Origin: Micromonospora olivasterospora
Lineage (GTDB): Bacteria; Actinomycetota; Actinomycetes; Mycobacteriales; Micromonosporaceae
Direction: 5' to 3'
DNA: 64,000 bases
Assembly (NCBI RefSeq): GCF_007830265.1
Contig: NZ_VLKE01000001.1
Location: forward strand, 4,340,001 to 4,404,000
Shown: positions 51,175-60,404 of the stretch, piece by piece
Numbering within the stretch: position 1 is the first letter of the stretch
Layout of the letters: every line of letters starts with the position of its first letter
Notes under the pieces: model-generated
What the model was told of the DNA's origin: nothing
What the model saw: only the letters and a program-made list of their open reading frames with translations
Database searches by the model: none
Made by a program: the position numbers and the translations under genes

Positions 51175-54100
51175 ATGAGACTGGTGTGGAGGCGCACCCG
51201 CGAGGCACGGGGGCTGCTGCTCGCCGGGGTGGCCGCGGCGCTGGTCGCCGTCGCCCTGGTGACCGGGCTGTCCGACTACAACGGCCGGGCCGTCGACGCC
51301 GGCCAGCGGGCCATGCTGCGCGCCGCGCCGGCCGAGGAACGCAGCGTGCTGCTCAGCGGCACCGGGGGGCGGGACGCCGCCGAGTTCGCCACTCGGGACC
51401 GGGCGGTCCGGGAGCGGTTCGCCGCCGGCCTCGGCGGCGTACCGACCTGGGTGGCCGGCGCCCGGTACGGGACCGGGCGGGAGCTGACCGGCGACCTCGG
51501 CGCGGCCCGCACCGGCGAGGATCCCGTCTTCGCCAACCTGGTGGACCTCGCCGAGGTGGCCGCCCACGCCGAGCTGACCAGCGGGGCCTGGGCCGTACCC
51601 GGCGCCACCCCGACCCAGGTGACCCTGCCGGAGCGGGTCGCCACCACGCTCGGCCTGGCGGCCGGGGACCGTGTGCCGCTGCTGGACCGCGGCTCGGATC
51701 GGCGGGGCGAGGTGCTGGTGGCGGGCGTCTGGCGGCCACGGGACCCGGCCGAGGCGTACTGGCGGCTCGCCCCGGGGGCCGGCGGGGCCGACGGCGCCGC
51801 CACCTCGTACGGGCCGTTCGTGCTGGACCCCGCCGACTTCACCCGGACCTTCCCCGGCTCGGTCTCGGCGTCCTGGCTGGTGGAGCCGGACCTGGCGAGC
51901 GTTCCCCCGAGCCGGCTCGGCGCGGTGAAGCAGGCCCTGGCGGTCGCCGCCGAGCGGGTGCCGGAGGAGGCCGGCCTCGGCTCGTCCGCGCAGACCGTCA
52001 CCGGCATGGACCGCCTCATCGACCGGCTGGGCCGGGCCGACCTGGTGGGCCGCTCGGCGCTGCTCACCCCGCTGCTGCTGATCCTCGTCCTCGGCGGCTA
52101 CGCGCTGGTGCTGGTCGCCGCGCTGCTCAACGAGGACCGGCGGGCGCAGACGGCGCTGCTGCGGGCCCGGGGCGCGGCGCGCGGCCAGCTCGCCGGGCTG
52201 GCCGTGCGGGAGGCGACGCTGGTGGTGCTGCCGGCCGCGCTGCTCGCGCCCCCGCTGGCCGGGGAGGCGCTGCGCCGCGTCGGCGGCTCCGGCCTGCCGC
52301 TCGACGCGGGCGGCGGCCGTACGGCCTGGGCGGTGGCCCTGGCCGCGGCGCTCGGCTGCCTGCTGGCGATGGTGCTGCCGGCGCTGCGCCGGGCCGGCAC
52401 CTACGTCGCCGACATGGCCGCCCGGTCCCGCCCCACCCGGGGCGCGGCGGTGCAGCGGGCCAGCGTCGACCTCGCGCTGGTGCTGCTCGCCGTGCTCGCC
52501 TGGGCGCAGCTGCGGCAGTACTCCTCGCCGCTGGCCGGCGCGGGCGGCCGGCTCGGCATCGACCCGCTGCTCGCGGCCGCGCCGATCGTCGGCGTGCTGG
52601 CGGGCGCGGTGCTGGCGCTGCGGCTGCTGCCCCCCGCCACCCGGTACGCCGAGCGGTTCGTCGACCGCAGGCCGTGGACGGCCACCATGTTCGGCATGTG
52701 GCAGGCCGGCCGCCGCCCGCACGCCGGCCCGGTGCTGCTGCTCGCACTGGCCGTCGGCGGCAGCACCCTCGCCTGGTCCCTGGTGACCACCTGGGAGCGG
52801 TCGCACGTCGACCAGGCCGACTACGCGGTCGGCGCGGACCTGCGGGCCGTCGAGCGCACCGGGGCCGCCCCGCGGGACCGGGCCGCCCGGCTCGCGGCGG
52901 TGCTCGGGCTGGCCGGGGCGCTGCCGGCCTGGCGGGACGAGGTCCGGCTCGGCCGTGACGACCTGCCGACCACCGTGGTCGCCCTGGACGCCGCCGCCGC
53001 GCCGCAGGTCGTCCGGCTCGACGAGCGGCTCGCCGACGAGCCGGTGCGCGGCCTGCTGGACCGGATGGTGGCGGCCCGCGGCGCGCCCGCCGGGGTAGCA
53101 CTGTCGGCCACCGCGCGCCGGCTCACCGGCATCCTGCGCACCCCGGTCAGCGACGAGATCGCCCCGCACCGGGTCGACGTCGTCGCACTGCTGGCCGGCC
53201 CGGGCGGGCTGACCTGGCGGGTGCCGCTGGCCAGCGGTGAAAGCGACGGGCGGCCCGTCCCGTTCGGCGTCGAGCTGCCCGCCACCGCCGGCGGGCAGCT
53301 GCGGCTCGTCGGGTTCGGCGCGGACGCCGGCGACGCCCAGGGGCGGGCGTACCGGCTGGTGGTCGGCGACCTGGCGCAGGTCGACGCGGACGGCGCGAGC
53401 GGCCCCGTCCCGCTGTCCGGTCGATGGGCGCTGGCCGACACCGTCCAGCACCCCAAGCCCACCCTCGGGGTGAGCACGGCCGGCGTCGACGTCACGTACG
53501 AGGTTGATTTTCGCGCGGGCGGCCGGTTCGCGTACCAGCCGCCGGCCCGGTTCGCCGTGGTCCCGGGCGACCCGAACCCGCCGGTGCCGGCCCTGCTCAC
53601 GCCGGCCGTCCGGGAGGCGTTGAGCCTCCGGCTCGGCGACACCGTCACGGTGTCGCTGTCCGGGCTGTCGGTGCCGGTCACCGTCGTCGGCGAGCTGGAC
53701 GCGGTGCCCACCACCAGCGCCGCCGGCATGCTGCTCGACCTGCCCGCCGCCGCGGACTGGCTGCTCCGCCACCGGGGCGGGGACCGGCCGCCGACGGAGT
53801 GGTGGCTGCGCGCCGACGGCGGCGACCCGGCCGGGGTGGCCGACGCCGTCCGGAAGCTGCCGGGGGTGAGCGTGCTCGACCGGCGGGAGACCGCCGAGGC
53901 GGCCGCGGGCGACCCGTACTGGCTGGGCGCGCGGACCGGGCTGCTCGCCGCCGCGCTCGGCGCGGTCCTGCTCGCCCTCGTCGGCCTCGGCGTGGACGTC
54001 TGGGCCACCGCCCGGCACCGGCTCGGCGAGTTCGCCGTGCTGCACACCCTCGGCGGTTCGCCCCGGCTGCTGGCCCGGGCGCTGCTGGCCGAGCAGACGT

Positions 54101-54354
54101 TCCTGGCCGGCATCGGGGTGACGGTCGGGCTGCTGGTCGGGGCCGGCGTCGCGGCGACGACGGCGCCGCTGGTGATCCTCACCCCGGCCGCCGGCCGCCC
54201 GGTGCCCGAGGCCGCCTTCGTGTTGCCCTGGGCGCCGGTCGGGCTGACCGCCGTCGGCCTGCTCCTGGTCGCGCTGGCGTTCAGCGCGGCCATCGCCACC
54301 GGCCTCCGGCAGCGGGTGGCCGCCCTGCAACTGCGGATCGGGGGAGACCGGTGA
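51175..54354 (+). CDS. FtsX-type ABC exporter permease, large
   Basis: 1059 residues. An N-terminal membrane segment (about 12-31) and a large outside domain come first. Then comes a group of membrane segments with the FtsX core (LTPLLLILVLGGYALVLVAALLNEDRRAQ in part, LLRARGAARGQLAGLAVREA), more membrane segments, a second outside domain (about 560-910), and a final FtsX core (ARTGLLAAALGAVLLALVGLGVDV, FAVLHTLGGSPRLLARALLAEQ). ATG 51175 has GGGGAGGGG upstream. Its stop overlaps the second permease (GTGA). The substrate is unknown; relatives handle lipids, lipoproteins or peptides. Confidence 0.92.
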   Translation: MRLVWRRTREARGLLLAGVAAALVAVALVTGLSDYNGRAVDAGQRAMLRAAPAEERSVLLSGTGGRDAAEFATRDRAVRERFAAGLGGVPTWVAGARYGTGRELTGDLGAARTGEDPVFANLVDLAEVAAHAELTSGAWAVPGATPTQVTLPERVATTLGLAAGDRVPLLDRGSDRRGEVLVAGVWRPRDPAEAYWRLAPGAGGADGAATSYGPFVLDPADFTRTFPGSVSASWLVEPDLASVPPSRLGAVKQALAVAAERVPEEAGLGSSAQTVTGMDRLIDRLGRADLVGRSALLTPLLLILVLGGYALVLVAALLNEDRRAQTALLRARGAARGQLAGLAVREATLVVLPAALLAPPLAGEALRRVGGSGLPLDAGGGRTAWAVALAAALGCLLAMVLPALRRAGTYVADMAARSRPTRGAAVQRASVDLALVLLAVLAWAQLRQYSSPLAGAGGRLGIDPLLAAAPIVGVLAGAVLALRLLPPATRYAERFVDRRPWTATMFGMWQAGRRPHAGPVLLLALAVGGSTLAWSLVTTWERSHVDQADYAVGADLRAVERTGAAPRDRAARLAAVLGLAGALPAWRDEVRLGRDDLPTTVVALDAAAAPQVVRLDERLADEPVRGLLDRMVAARGAPAGVALSATARRLTGILRTPVSDEIAPHRVDVVALLAGPGGLTWRVPLASGESDGRPVPFGVELPATAGGQLRLVGFGADAGDAQGRAYRLVVGDLAQVDADGASGPVPLSGRWALADTVQHPKPTLGVSTAGVDVTYEVDFRAGGRFAYQPPARFAVVPGDPNPPVPALLTPAVREALSLRLGDTVTVSLSGLSVPVTVVGELDAVPTTSAAGMLLDLPAAADWLLRHRGGDRPPTEWWLRADGGDPAGVADAVRKLPGVSVLDRRETAEAAAGDPYWLGARTGLLAAALGAVLLALVGLGVDVWATARHRLGEFAVLHTLGGSPRLLARALLAEQTFLAGIGVTVGLLVGAGVAATTAPLVILTPAAGRPVPEAAFVLPWAPVGLTAVGLLLVALAFSAAIATGLRQRVAALQLRIGGDR

Positions 54355-57339
54355 ACGTCGCGGAGGCCGCCCGCCGGGTGCGGGCGTACGGGGGACACTT
54401 CCTGCTGCTCGGGCTGCTGACGCTGGTCGCGGCCCTGCTGCTCACCGGGGTGCCCCGGGTCGTCGACCGGCTCGGCGGCCAGGGGCTGCGGGAGCAGGTG
54501 GCCGCCGAGCCGCCCGCGCAGCGGGACCTGCTCTACACCGCGCCGGAGGACGTGGTGCCCCAGCCGGGCCCGCACGCCCGGCTCGCGGCGGCGCGGCTGA
54601 CGCAGCTGGAGGCGGCGATGCCGCCGGCCGTGCGGGACACCGTCGGCCAGCGCTGGTACGTCGCCCAGACCGCCCTCGCCCGACTCGGCGGGCCGGCCCT
54701 CGACCCCGGCAAGGGCCTGATCGACCTGACCGCCCGCACCGCGAGCGGGGTGCGGGACGCCGCGACGCTGGCCGACGGCCGGTGGCCGACCGACGCCGCG
54801 CCCGACGACGACGGGCCGGTCGAGCTGGCCCTCGCCGAGCCGGTCGCCGCCCAGCTCGGGTTGCGGGTCGGCGACCGGCTCCGGCTGACGCCACCCACCA
54901 GGCCCGGCAGCGCGCCCCCGGCAACCCGGTGGTGGTGGTCGGGGTCTTCCGGCCGAACGACCCCGCCGACGGGGTCTGGGCGCCCCTGCCGTCGGCGCTG
55001 CGGCTGGCCGAGCCCGAGGGCGACGGCGAGCCGTTCCTGACCGCCGGGGTGACCGGGGCGGGCGGCTTCGAGGCCCTCGCCGACAAGGGCTGGGACGTCA
55101 GCTTCGCCTGGCGCTACCGGGTGGACCCGCAGCGGCTCGACGCGCGGCGGCTCACCGAGACGATCGACGGGCTCGCGGCGATGGACCGCACCCGCCCGAG
55201 CGGGCTGACCCTCACCCAGGGCCTGGACATCCCGCTGCGGCAGTTCGCCGCCTCGCTTCGCGCCGCCCGTATGCTGCTCGCGGTCATCGTGGCCGGGATG
55301 CTGGCCACCCTGGCCGGCCTCGCCGTCCTCGCCGCCGGCCTGGCGGTACGCCGCCGCCGCGCCGAGTTCGTGCTGCTGCGCGCCCGGGGCGGCGCGGCGC
55401 GTACCGTGCTCGCCCGCGGGCTGGCCGAGTCGCTGCTGGTGCTGCCGGCGGCCGCCGTGCTCGGCTGGTACCTCGGCGGCCGACTGCCCGGCGCGGGCCC
55501 GGCGGGCCCGCTCGCCGCCCTGCCCGCCGCGGTGGCCGCCACGCTCGTGCTGCCCCTCGCCGTGCTGGTCGCCCAGCGGGCCGGCGGTGGCCGCCGCGAC
55601 CTCGGGTCCCGGTCCCCGGCCGGTCGACTCACGGCCGAGCTGACCCTGCTGCTGCTCGCCGGGGTCGGCGCGTTCCTGCTGCGCCGGCGCGGGCTGGGTA
55701 CCGGCGACGCGGTGGACCCACTGCTGGTCTCCGTGCCGGTGCTGCTCGCGGTCGCCGTGGCCGTGCTGGCGCTGCGCCTGTACCCGTGGCCGCTGCGGCT
55801 GGCCAGCCGGGTGGCCGCCCGCGCCCGGGGCAGCGTCGCGTTCCTCGGCACCGCCCGGGCCGGCCGGGCCGGGGTGGGCGCACCCCTGGTCGTGGTGGTG
55901 CTGGCCGTCGCCACCGCGGCGTTCTGCGGCGTGGTCGCCGCCGGCATCGAGGGCAGCCGGGACCGCGCCGCCACCCGGGCGGTGCCGGGCGACGCCCTGG
56001 TGACCGGCATCCGCTTCGCCCCCGACACGGCGGCCGAGCTGGCCGCGCTGGCCGGCGTGGGCGCCGTCACCCCGGTGCTGGCCGAGCCCCGGCAGCCGGT
56101 GCTCGGCGACGCCGCCGGCCGGCCCACCGACATCCGGAACGTGCACGTGCTGCTCGTCGACGGCGCTGGGCTCGCCGACGTGGCCCGCCGCGCCGGGGTC
56201 GACGTGTCCGTCCCGCCGGCGCTGGCGGGCGGCGGCACCCCGCCGACGGCCGCTGGTCCGGGAGCGCCGGCCACGGCCGCGGGTCCGGGAGCGCCGGCCA
56301 CGGCCGCTGGTCCGGGAGCGCCGGCTACGGCCGCTGGTCCGGGAGCGCCGGCCACGGCCGCTGGTCCGGGAGCGCCGGCCACGGCCGCGGGTCCGGGAGC
56401 GCCGGCCACGGCCGGCCCGGGCGCCGCTGGTCCGGGCGCGCCGGGCACCGCTGGTCCGGCCGCCCCGGGCGGGGCGGCGGGCAGCCGTTGCCCGCGCTGG
56501 TCTCCCCGGCCCTCGCCGCCGACCTCGCCGCCGCCGACCTCGGTGCGGCGGCCGGGCGGCCGGCGTTCGTGGACGTGCAGGGCAACCGGCTGCCGCTGCG
56601 GGTGGCGGCGACGGTGGAGGAGTTCCCGCTGGTGGACCGGGGTACCGAGCGGTTCGTGGTGCTGCCCTGGCCGGACCTCGCCGGCGGGCCGCACCCGCTG
56701 GCGCCGACCGGCTTCGTGCTCGCCGCCGACCCGCCCGCAGCGGACGCGGACCGGGCGGCCCGGGTGGACGAGGCCGCGCTGTACCGGATCGCCGCGGAGG
56801 GACAACGCCGCTACCAGCGACAGGGGGCGGTGACCGGCGGCGAGCCCCCGCTCCCGCCACGGGTGTCCACCTGGTCGGCCCGCCGGGCGCAGCTCGGCGG
56901 CGCCGGGGTGAACGGCGTGCTGGTCTTCGGCTTCGCCACCGGGGCGGCCGGCGGTGCCGCGCTGGGCCTGCTGGCGCTGGCGTTCGTCGTGCTCGCCGGG
57001 GCCCGGGACCGGGGGCAGGCGCTGTCCCGGCTGCGCACCATGGGGCTGTCCCGCCGGCAGTGGCGGGGCCTGGTGCTGGTCGAGTTGGCGCCGCTGGTGC
57101 TGGTGTCGGTGCTCACCGGGGCGCTGGTGGGCGCGCTGCTGCCGGTGCTGCTGACCCCCGTGCTCGGCCTGGGCGCGTTCACCGGGGGTGCGCCCGTGGC
57201 CATCCGGTTCGAACCCGGCCTGGTCACCGCCGGTCTCGGACTGGCCGTGCTGGCCCTCGGCTTCGCGGTCACCGTCGAGACCCTGAACAACCGTCGGTTG
57301 CGCCTCGGTGAGGTGCTGCGGCTCGGAGAGGAGAGCTGA
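54351..57339 (+). pseudogene. Second FtsX-type ABC exporter permease, two frameshifts
   Basis: From GTG 54351 the first frame encodes a membrane anchor and outside domain to GDRLRLTPPTRPGSAPP. Near the C5 run at 54915-54919 one base is lost, and the next frame continues GNPVVVVGVFRPNDP, an FtsX core and further membrane segments, and a nine-residue repeat linker. Around 56465-56485 a second base is lost, and the last frame gives QPLPALVSPALAADL, VSTWSARRAQ and the final FtsX core (ALSRLRTMGLSRRQWRGLVLVEL). Joined, it is about 995 residues, matching the first permease. All domains are intact, so either very recent decay or indel errors in the sequence. Confidence 0.82.
56246..56407 (+). repeat. 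Six 27-bp tandem repeats in the permease linker
   Basis: Six consecutive copies of a 27-base unit coding for a nine-residue repeat (T-A-A-G-P-G-A-P-A). Copies differ only at two wobble positions. Diverged Gly/Ala/Pro units continue to about 56480. Confidence 0.95.
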
Positions 57340-57340
57340 G

Positions 57341-58336
57341 ATGACAGCCACCGTGGAGGCTTCCGTCGTACCGGACCTGGCCGCCCTGCAGGAGCGGGCC
57401 GCGCAGCGCGCGGCCGACCGGGCCGGCGGGCACGACCGGCTGCGCGGGCACATCGTCTGCGACGGACTGGTCCGGATCTTCAAGACCGAGGGCGTCGAGG
57501 TGGTCGCCCTGCAGGGGCTCGACCTGGTCATCGACCGGGGCGAGCTGGTCGCGATCGTGGGCGCGTCCGGGTCCGGCAAGTCGACCCTGCTGAACATCCT
57601 CTCCGGCCTGGACACCCCGACCGCCGGGATCGCCCGGGTGGCCGAGTACGACCTGCTCGCCCTCTCCGCCCGGCGCCGGCTGAGCTACCGCCGGCACCTG
57701 GTCGGCTTCGTCTGGCAGCAGACCGGGCGCAACCTGCTGCCGTACCTGACCGCGCTGGAGAACGTCGAGCTGCCGATGAAGCTGGCCGGCCGGCGCGGGC
57801 GGCGGGCGCGCCGGGAGCGGGCGCGGGAGCTGCTCGACCTGGTCGGCGTGGGGTACTGCGCCGACCGGCGGCCGGGCCAGCTCAGCGGCGGTGAGCAGCA
57901 GCGCTGCGCGGTGGCGGTGGCGGTGGCCAACGACCCGGAGGTGCTGTTCGCCGACGAGCCGACCGGCGAGCTGGACGAGGCCACCGGCGCGGAGGTCTTC
58001 GCCGCCCTGCGGCAGATCAACGCCGAGCTGGGCGTGACCGTCGTCGTGGTCACCCATGACCAGGCGGTGGCCACCCAGGTCCGCCGGACCGTCGCGATCC
58101 GCGACGGCCGGACCTCCTCCGAGGTACGCCGCACCGCGCGCGTCGGCGCGGACGGCAGCACGGAGCTGGTCAGCGAGGAGTACGCGGTGCTCGACCGCAC
58201 CGGCCGGGTGCAGCTGCCGGCGTCGTTCGTCGACGCGCTGGCCCTGCGCGACCGGGTGCGCCTCAACCTGGAAACCGACCACGTCGAGGTGCGGCCGGGC
58301 GACCGGGCCGACGCCGAACGGAGCGAGAATGACTGA
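57341..58336 (+). CDS. ABC exporter ATPase with C-terminal AbrB-like domain
   Basis: 331 residues. An N-terminal helical extension of 35 residues is followed by a MacB-like ATPase: Walker A GASGSGKST (74-82), Q-loop in FVWQQTGRNLLPY, signature LSGGEQQR, Walker B VLFADEP and the H-loop VVTHDQ. After the ATPase ends (about residue 262), residues 282-318 read YAVLDRTGRVQLPASFVDAL and on to VEVRPGD, the pattern of a SpoVT/AbrB-type swapped-hairpin domain. ATG 57341 lies close behind the second permease. It pairs with the next ATPase, and both should power the two FtsX-type permeases. Confidence 0.93.
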   Translation: MTATVEASVVPDLAALQERAAQRAADRAGGHDRLRGHIVCDGLVRIFKTEGVEVVALQGLDLVIDRGELVAIVGASGSGKSTLLNILSGLDTPTAGIARVAEYDLLALSARRRLSYRRHLVGFVWQQTGRNLLPYLTALENVELPMKLAGRRGRRARRERARELLDLVGVGYCADRRPGQLSGGEQQRCAVAVAVANDPEVLFADEPTGELDEATGAEVFAALRQINAELGVTVVVVTHDQAVATQVRRTVAIRDGRTSSEVRRTARVGADGSTELVSEEYAVLDRTGRVQLPASFVDALALRDRVRLNLETDHVEVRPGDRADAERSEND

Positions 58337-59048
58337 ACAGTCGCCCGCGGGCCCCGCCGTCACCACCACCCTCGACGAGGTGGTGCGGGTGGACGGGGTC
58401 AGCCGCACCTTCGGCCGGGGCGAACACGCCGTGCACGCCGTCCGGGACGTCTCGTTCACCGCCGGGCGCGGCGAGCTGGTCGCCGTCCGGGGCCGCTCCG
58501 GCGCCGGCAAGACGACCCTGTTGAACCTGGTCGGCGGCCTGGACCGCCCCGACTCCGGCCGGGTCCGGGTGGCCGGGCACGACCTCGGCGCGGCCGGCGA
58601 GCGGGAGCTGCTGCGGCTGCGCCGGGGCACGGTCGGGTTCGTCTTCCAGACGTTCGGGCTGATCCCGATTCTGTCGGCCGCCGAGAACGTCGGGGTGCCG
58701 CTGCGGCTGGCCCGGGTGCCCGCCGCGGAGCGGGAGGAGCGGGTGGCCGTGCTGCTGGAGCTGGTCGGGTTGGGCGGGCACGCGGCGCAGCGGCCGTACG
58801 AGCTGTCGGGCGGGCAGCAGCAGCGGGTGGCGGTGGCCCGCGCCCTGGCCAACGAGCCGGACCTGCTGATCGCCGACGAGCCCACCGGCCAGCTCGACTC
58901 GGAGACCGGACGGGCGATCATGGATTTGCTGCGGGCGGTGGTGCACGCGCGCGGGATGACCGCGCTCGTCGCCACGCACGACCCGGCCCTGATCGAGCTG
59001 GCCGACCGAACCCTGACCCTGCGCGACGGCCGCCTGACCGACGCCTGA
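58329..59048 (+). CDS. ABC exporter ATPase, MacB/LolD type
   Basis: 239 residues: Walker A RGRSGAGKTT, Q-loop FVFQTFGLIPILSAAENV, signature LSGGQQQR, Walker B LLIADEP, and the H-loop VATHDP. It lacks the C-terminal extension of its neighbour. ATG 58329 overlaps the end of the first ATPase by eight bases. Last gene of the four-gene exporter operon; a strong hairpin lies 190 bases downstream. Confidence 0.95.
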   Translation: MTEQSPAGPAVTTTLDEVVRVDGVSRTFGRGEHAVHAVRDVSFTAGRGELVAVRGRSGAGKTTLLNLVGGLDRPDSGRVRVAGHDLGAAGERELLRLRRGTVGFVFQTFGLIPILSAAENVGVPLRLARVPAAEREERVAVLLELVGLGGHAAQRPYELSGGQQQRVAVARALANEPDLLIADEPTGQLDSETGRAIMDLLRAVVHARGMTALVATHDPALIELADRTLTLRDGRLTDA

Positions 59049-59084
59049 CCCCCACCCCGCGCTTCCGACCCCCGCCACCTCACC

Positions 59085-59240
59085 CCGTCCGGCCGCCCGT
59101 CCGGCCGCCCGTCCGCCCGCCCGTCCGCCCGCCCGTCCGGCCGCCCGGCCGCCCGCCCGTCCGGCCGCCCGGCCGCCCGTCCGTCCGGCCGCCCGGCCGC
59201 CCGGCCGCCCGGCCATCCGGCCGCCCGGCCGCCCGGCCGC
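59085..59240. repeat. CCGCCCGTCCGG low-complexity tract
   Basis: About 155 bases built from irregular repeats of CCGCCCGTCCGG and GGCCGCCC, with no A before the final part. It fills the gap after the exporter operon and encodes nothing believable. Confidence 0.85.
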
Positions 59241-59300
59241 GTTGATCAAGAGGTTTGCGTCGGCCCGGGGCCGGATTCCGACGCAAACCTCTTGATCAAC
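59241..59300. terminator. Very strong hairpin after the exporter operon
   Basis: A perfect 23-base inverted repeat (59241-59263 and 59278-59300) with a 14-base loop. The core of the arm is GATCAAGAGGTTTGCGTC. It has far more A/T than its surroundings, so it is likely a dispersed element used as a bidirectional terminator. Confidence 0.8.
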
Positions 59301-59383
59301 GTCCGGGACGGGGCGGCCGGGGCGGGGCGGCCGGCCTGGGCGGGGCGGCCGGGTGGGGCGGCCTCGGCGGCTCGGGGTGCCCG

Positions 59384-59836
59384 TCAGAGGGGGAGTTTCA
59401 TGCCCTCGTGGCTGGCCACGAAGCCGAGACCCAGGTAGAAGCGGTGCGCGTCCGTCCTCGTCTTGTCCGTGGTGAGCTGCACCAGCGCGCAGCCGCGCCG
59501 GCTCGCCTGCTCGATCGCCCAGGCCATCATCTGCCGGCCCAGCCCCTGTCCCCGCAGGTCGGAGCGCACCCGCACCGACTCGATCAGCGAGCGCTCGGCC
59601 CCGTGCCGGCCCAGCCCTGGGATGTAGGTGACCTGCATGCAGCCGACCAGGGCGCCGTCCCGCTCGGCCACCACCAGGTGGTTGCGCGGGTCGGCCGTGA
59701 TGTCCGAGAACGCCCGCTCGTACGCCTCGTCGACCTCGGTGCAGTCGCGGGCCTTGCCCAGCACGTCGTCGGCCAGCAGGCCGATGATTGCGGGCAGGTC
59801 GGCCCGGATCGCCTCGCGGAAGATCACGTCGCTCAT
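59384..59836 (-). CDS. GNAT acetyltransferase
   Basis: 150 residues. GNAT fold: IFREAIRADLPAIIGLLADD at the start, VGCMQVTYIPGL, the acetyl-CoA loop SVRVRSDLRGQGLGRQMMAWAI and TDKTRTDAHRFYLGLGF near the end. ATG 59836 was chosen; further upstream the frame is open but unlike the family. Substrate unknown. It is divergent from the potassium-channel gene by about 60 bases. Confidence 0.93.
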   Translation of the reverse strand: MSDVIFREAIRADLPAIIGLLADDVLGKARDCTEVDEAYERAFSDITADPRNHLVVAERDGALVGCMQVTYIPGLGRHGAERSLIESVRVRSDLRGQGLGRQMMAWAIEQASRRGCALVQLTTDKTRTDAHRFYLGLGFVASHEGMKLPL

Positions 59837-59895
59837 GCCGGCCAGCCTGTCACAGTGGCATTGAACCTTGGGTGGGCGCGCCTCTCGCCCCCACC

Positions 59896-60387
59896 GTGCA
59901 GCCTGGTTCGGCATGGACGGCTGCTGCCCTCCGCAAGATCTACCGCGGGCTGGTCTGGTTAGCCAACTCACCCCGGACGCTGATCGCGTCGTACCTGCTG
60001 ATGATCGTGGTGGCCGGGATCCTCTACAGCCAGGCCGAGCGCAGGAGCGCCGGTGACTCGGTGTGGTGGGCCGTGGTGACCGCCTCCACGGTCGGCTACG
60101 GGGACATCTCCCCGACCACCTGGCAGGGGAGTACCCTCGCCGCGCCGCTCGTCTCGACCATGGTGCTGCTGGTCGTCCCGCTGATCACCGCGCACTTCGC
60201 CAGGCGGCTCATCGTGGACGACGACGCCTTCGAGCACGCCGAGCAGGAGGAGCTGAAGGCTGACGTGCGGCGGATGCGGGTGCTGCTGGAGGAGTTGGCG
60301 GCCCGGCAGGGGATCGCGTTGCCGGCCGAGCTCGCCTCGGCTGCGGCGGAGGGACCGGCTGACGGGCCAGGCCGGTGGGTGGGCTGA
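59896..60387 (+). CDS. Two-TM potassium channel
   Basis: 163 residues. Membrane segment 1 (about 26-44, ASYLLMIVVAGILYSQAE), pore loop with the selectivity filter TASTVGYGDISP, membrane segment 2 (about 84-103), then a cytosolic tail with a likely coiled coil (AEQEELKADVRRMRVLLEELAARQG). No RCK domain is attached. GTG 59896 is taken as the start; another in-frame GTG at 59872 is possible, and neither has a clear Shine-Dalgarno. Confidence 0.88.
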   Translation: MQPGSAWTAAALRKIYRGLVWLANSPRTLIASYLLMIVVAGILYSQAERRSAGDSVWWAVVTASTVGYGDISPTTWQGSTLAAPLVSTMVLLVVPLITAHFARRLIVDDDAFEHAEQEELKADVRRMRVLLEELAARQGIALPAELASAAAEGPADGPGRWVG

Positions 60388-60404
60388 CGGGCCGGGCCGG
60401 TGGC

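Noticed and set aside
51046..54330. 1094-codon minus-strand open frame
   Set aside because: It mirrors the FtsX-type permease. Long antisense frames are expected at this GC content.
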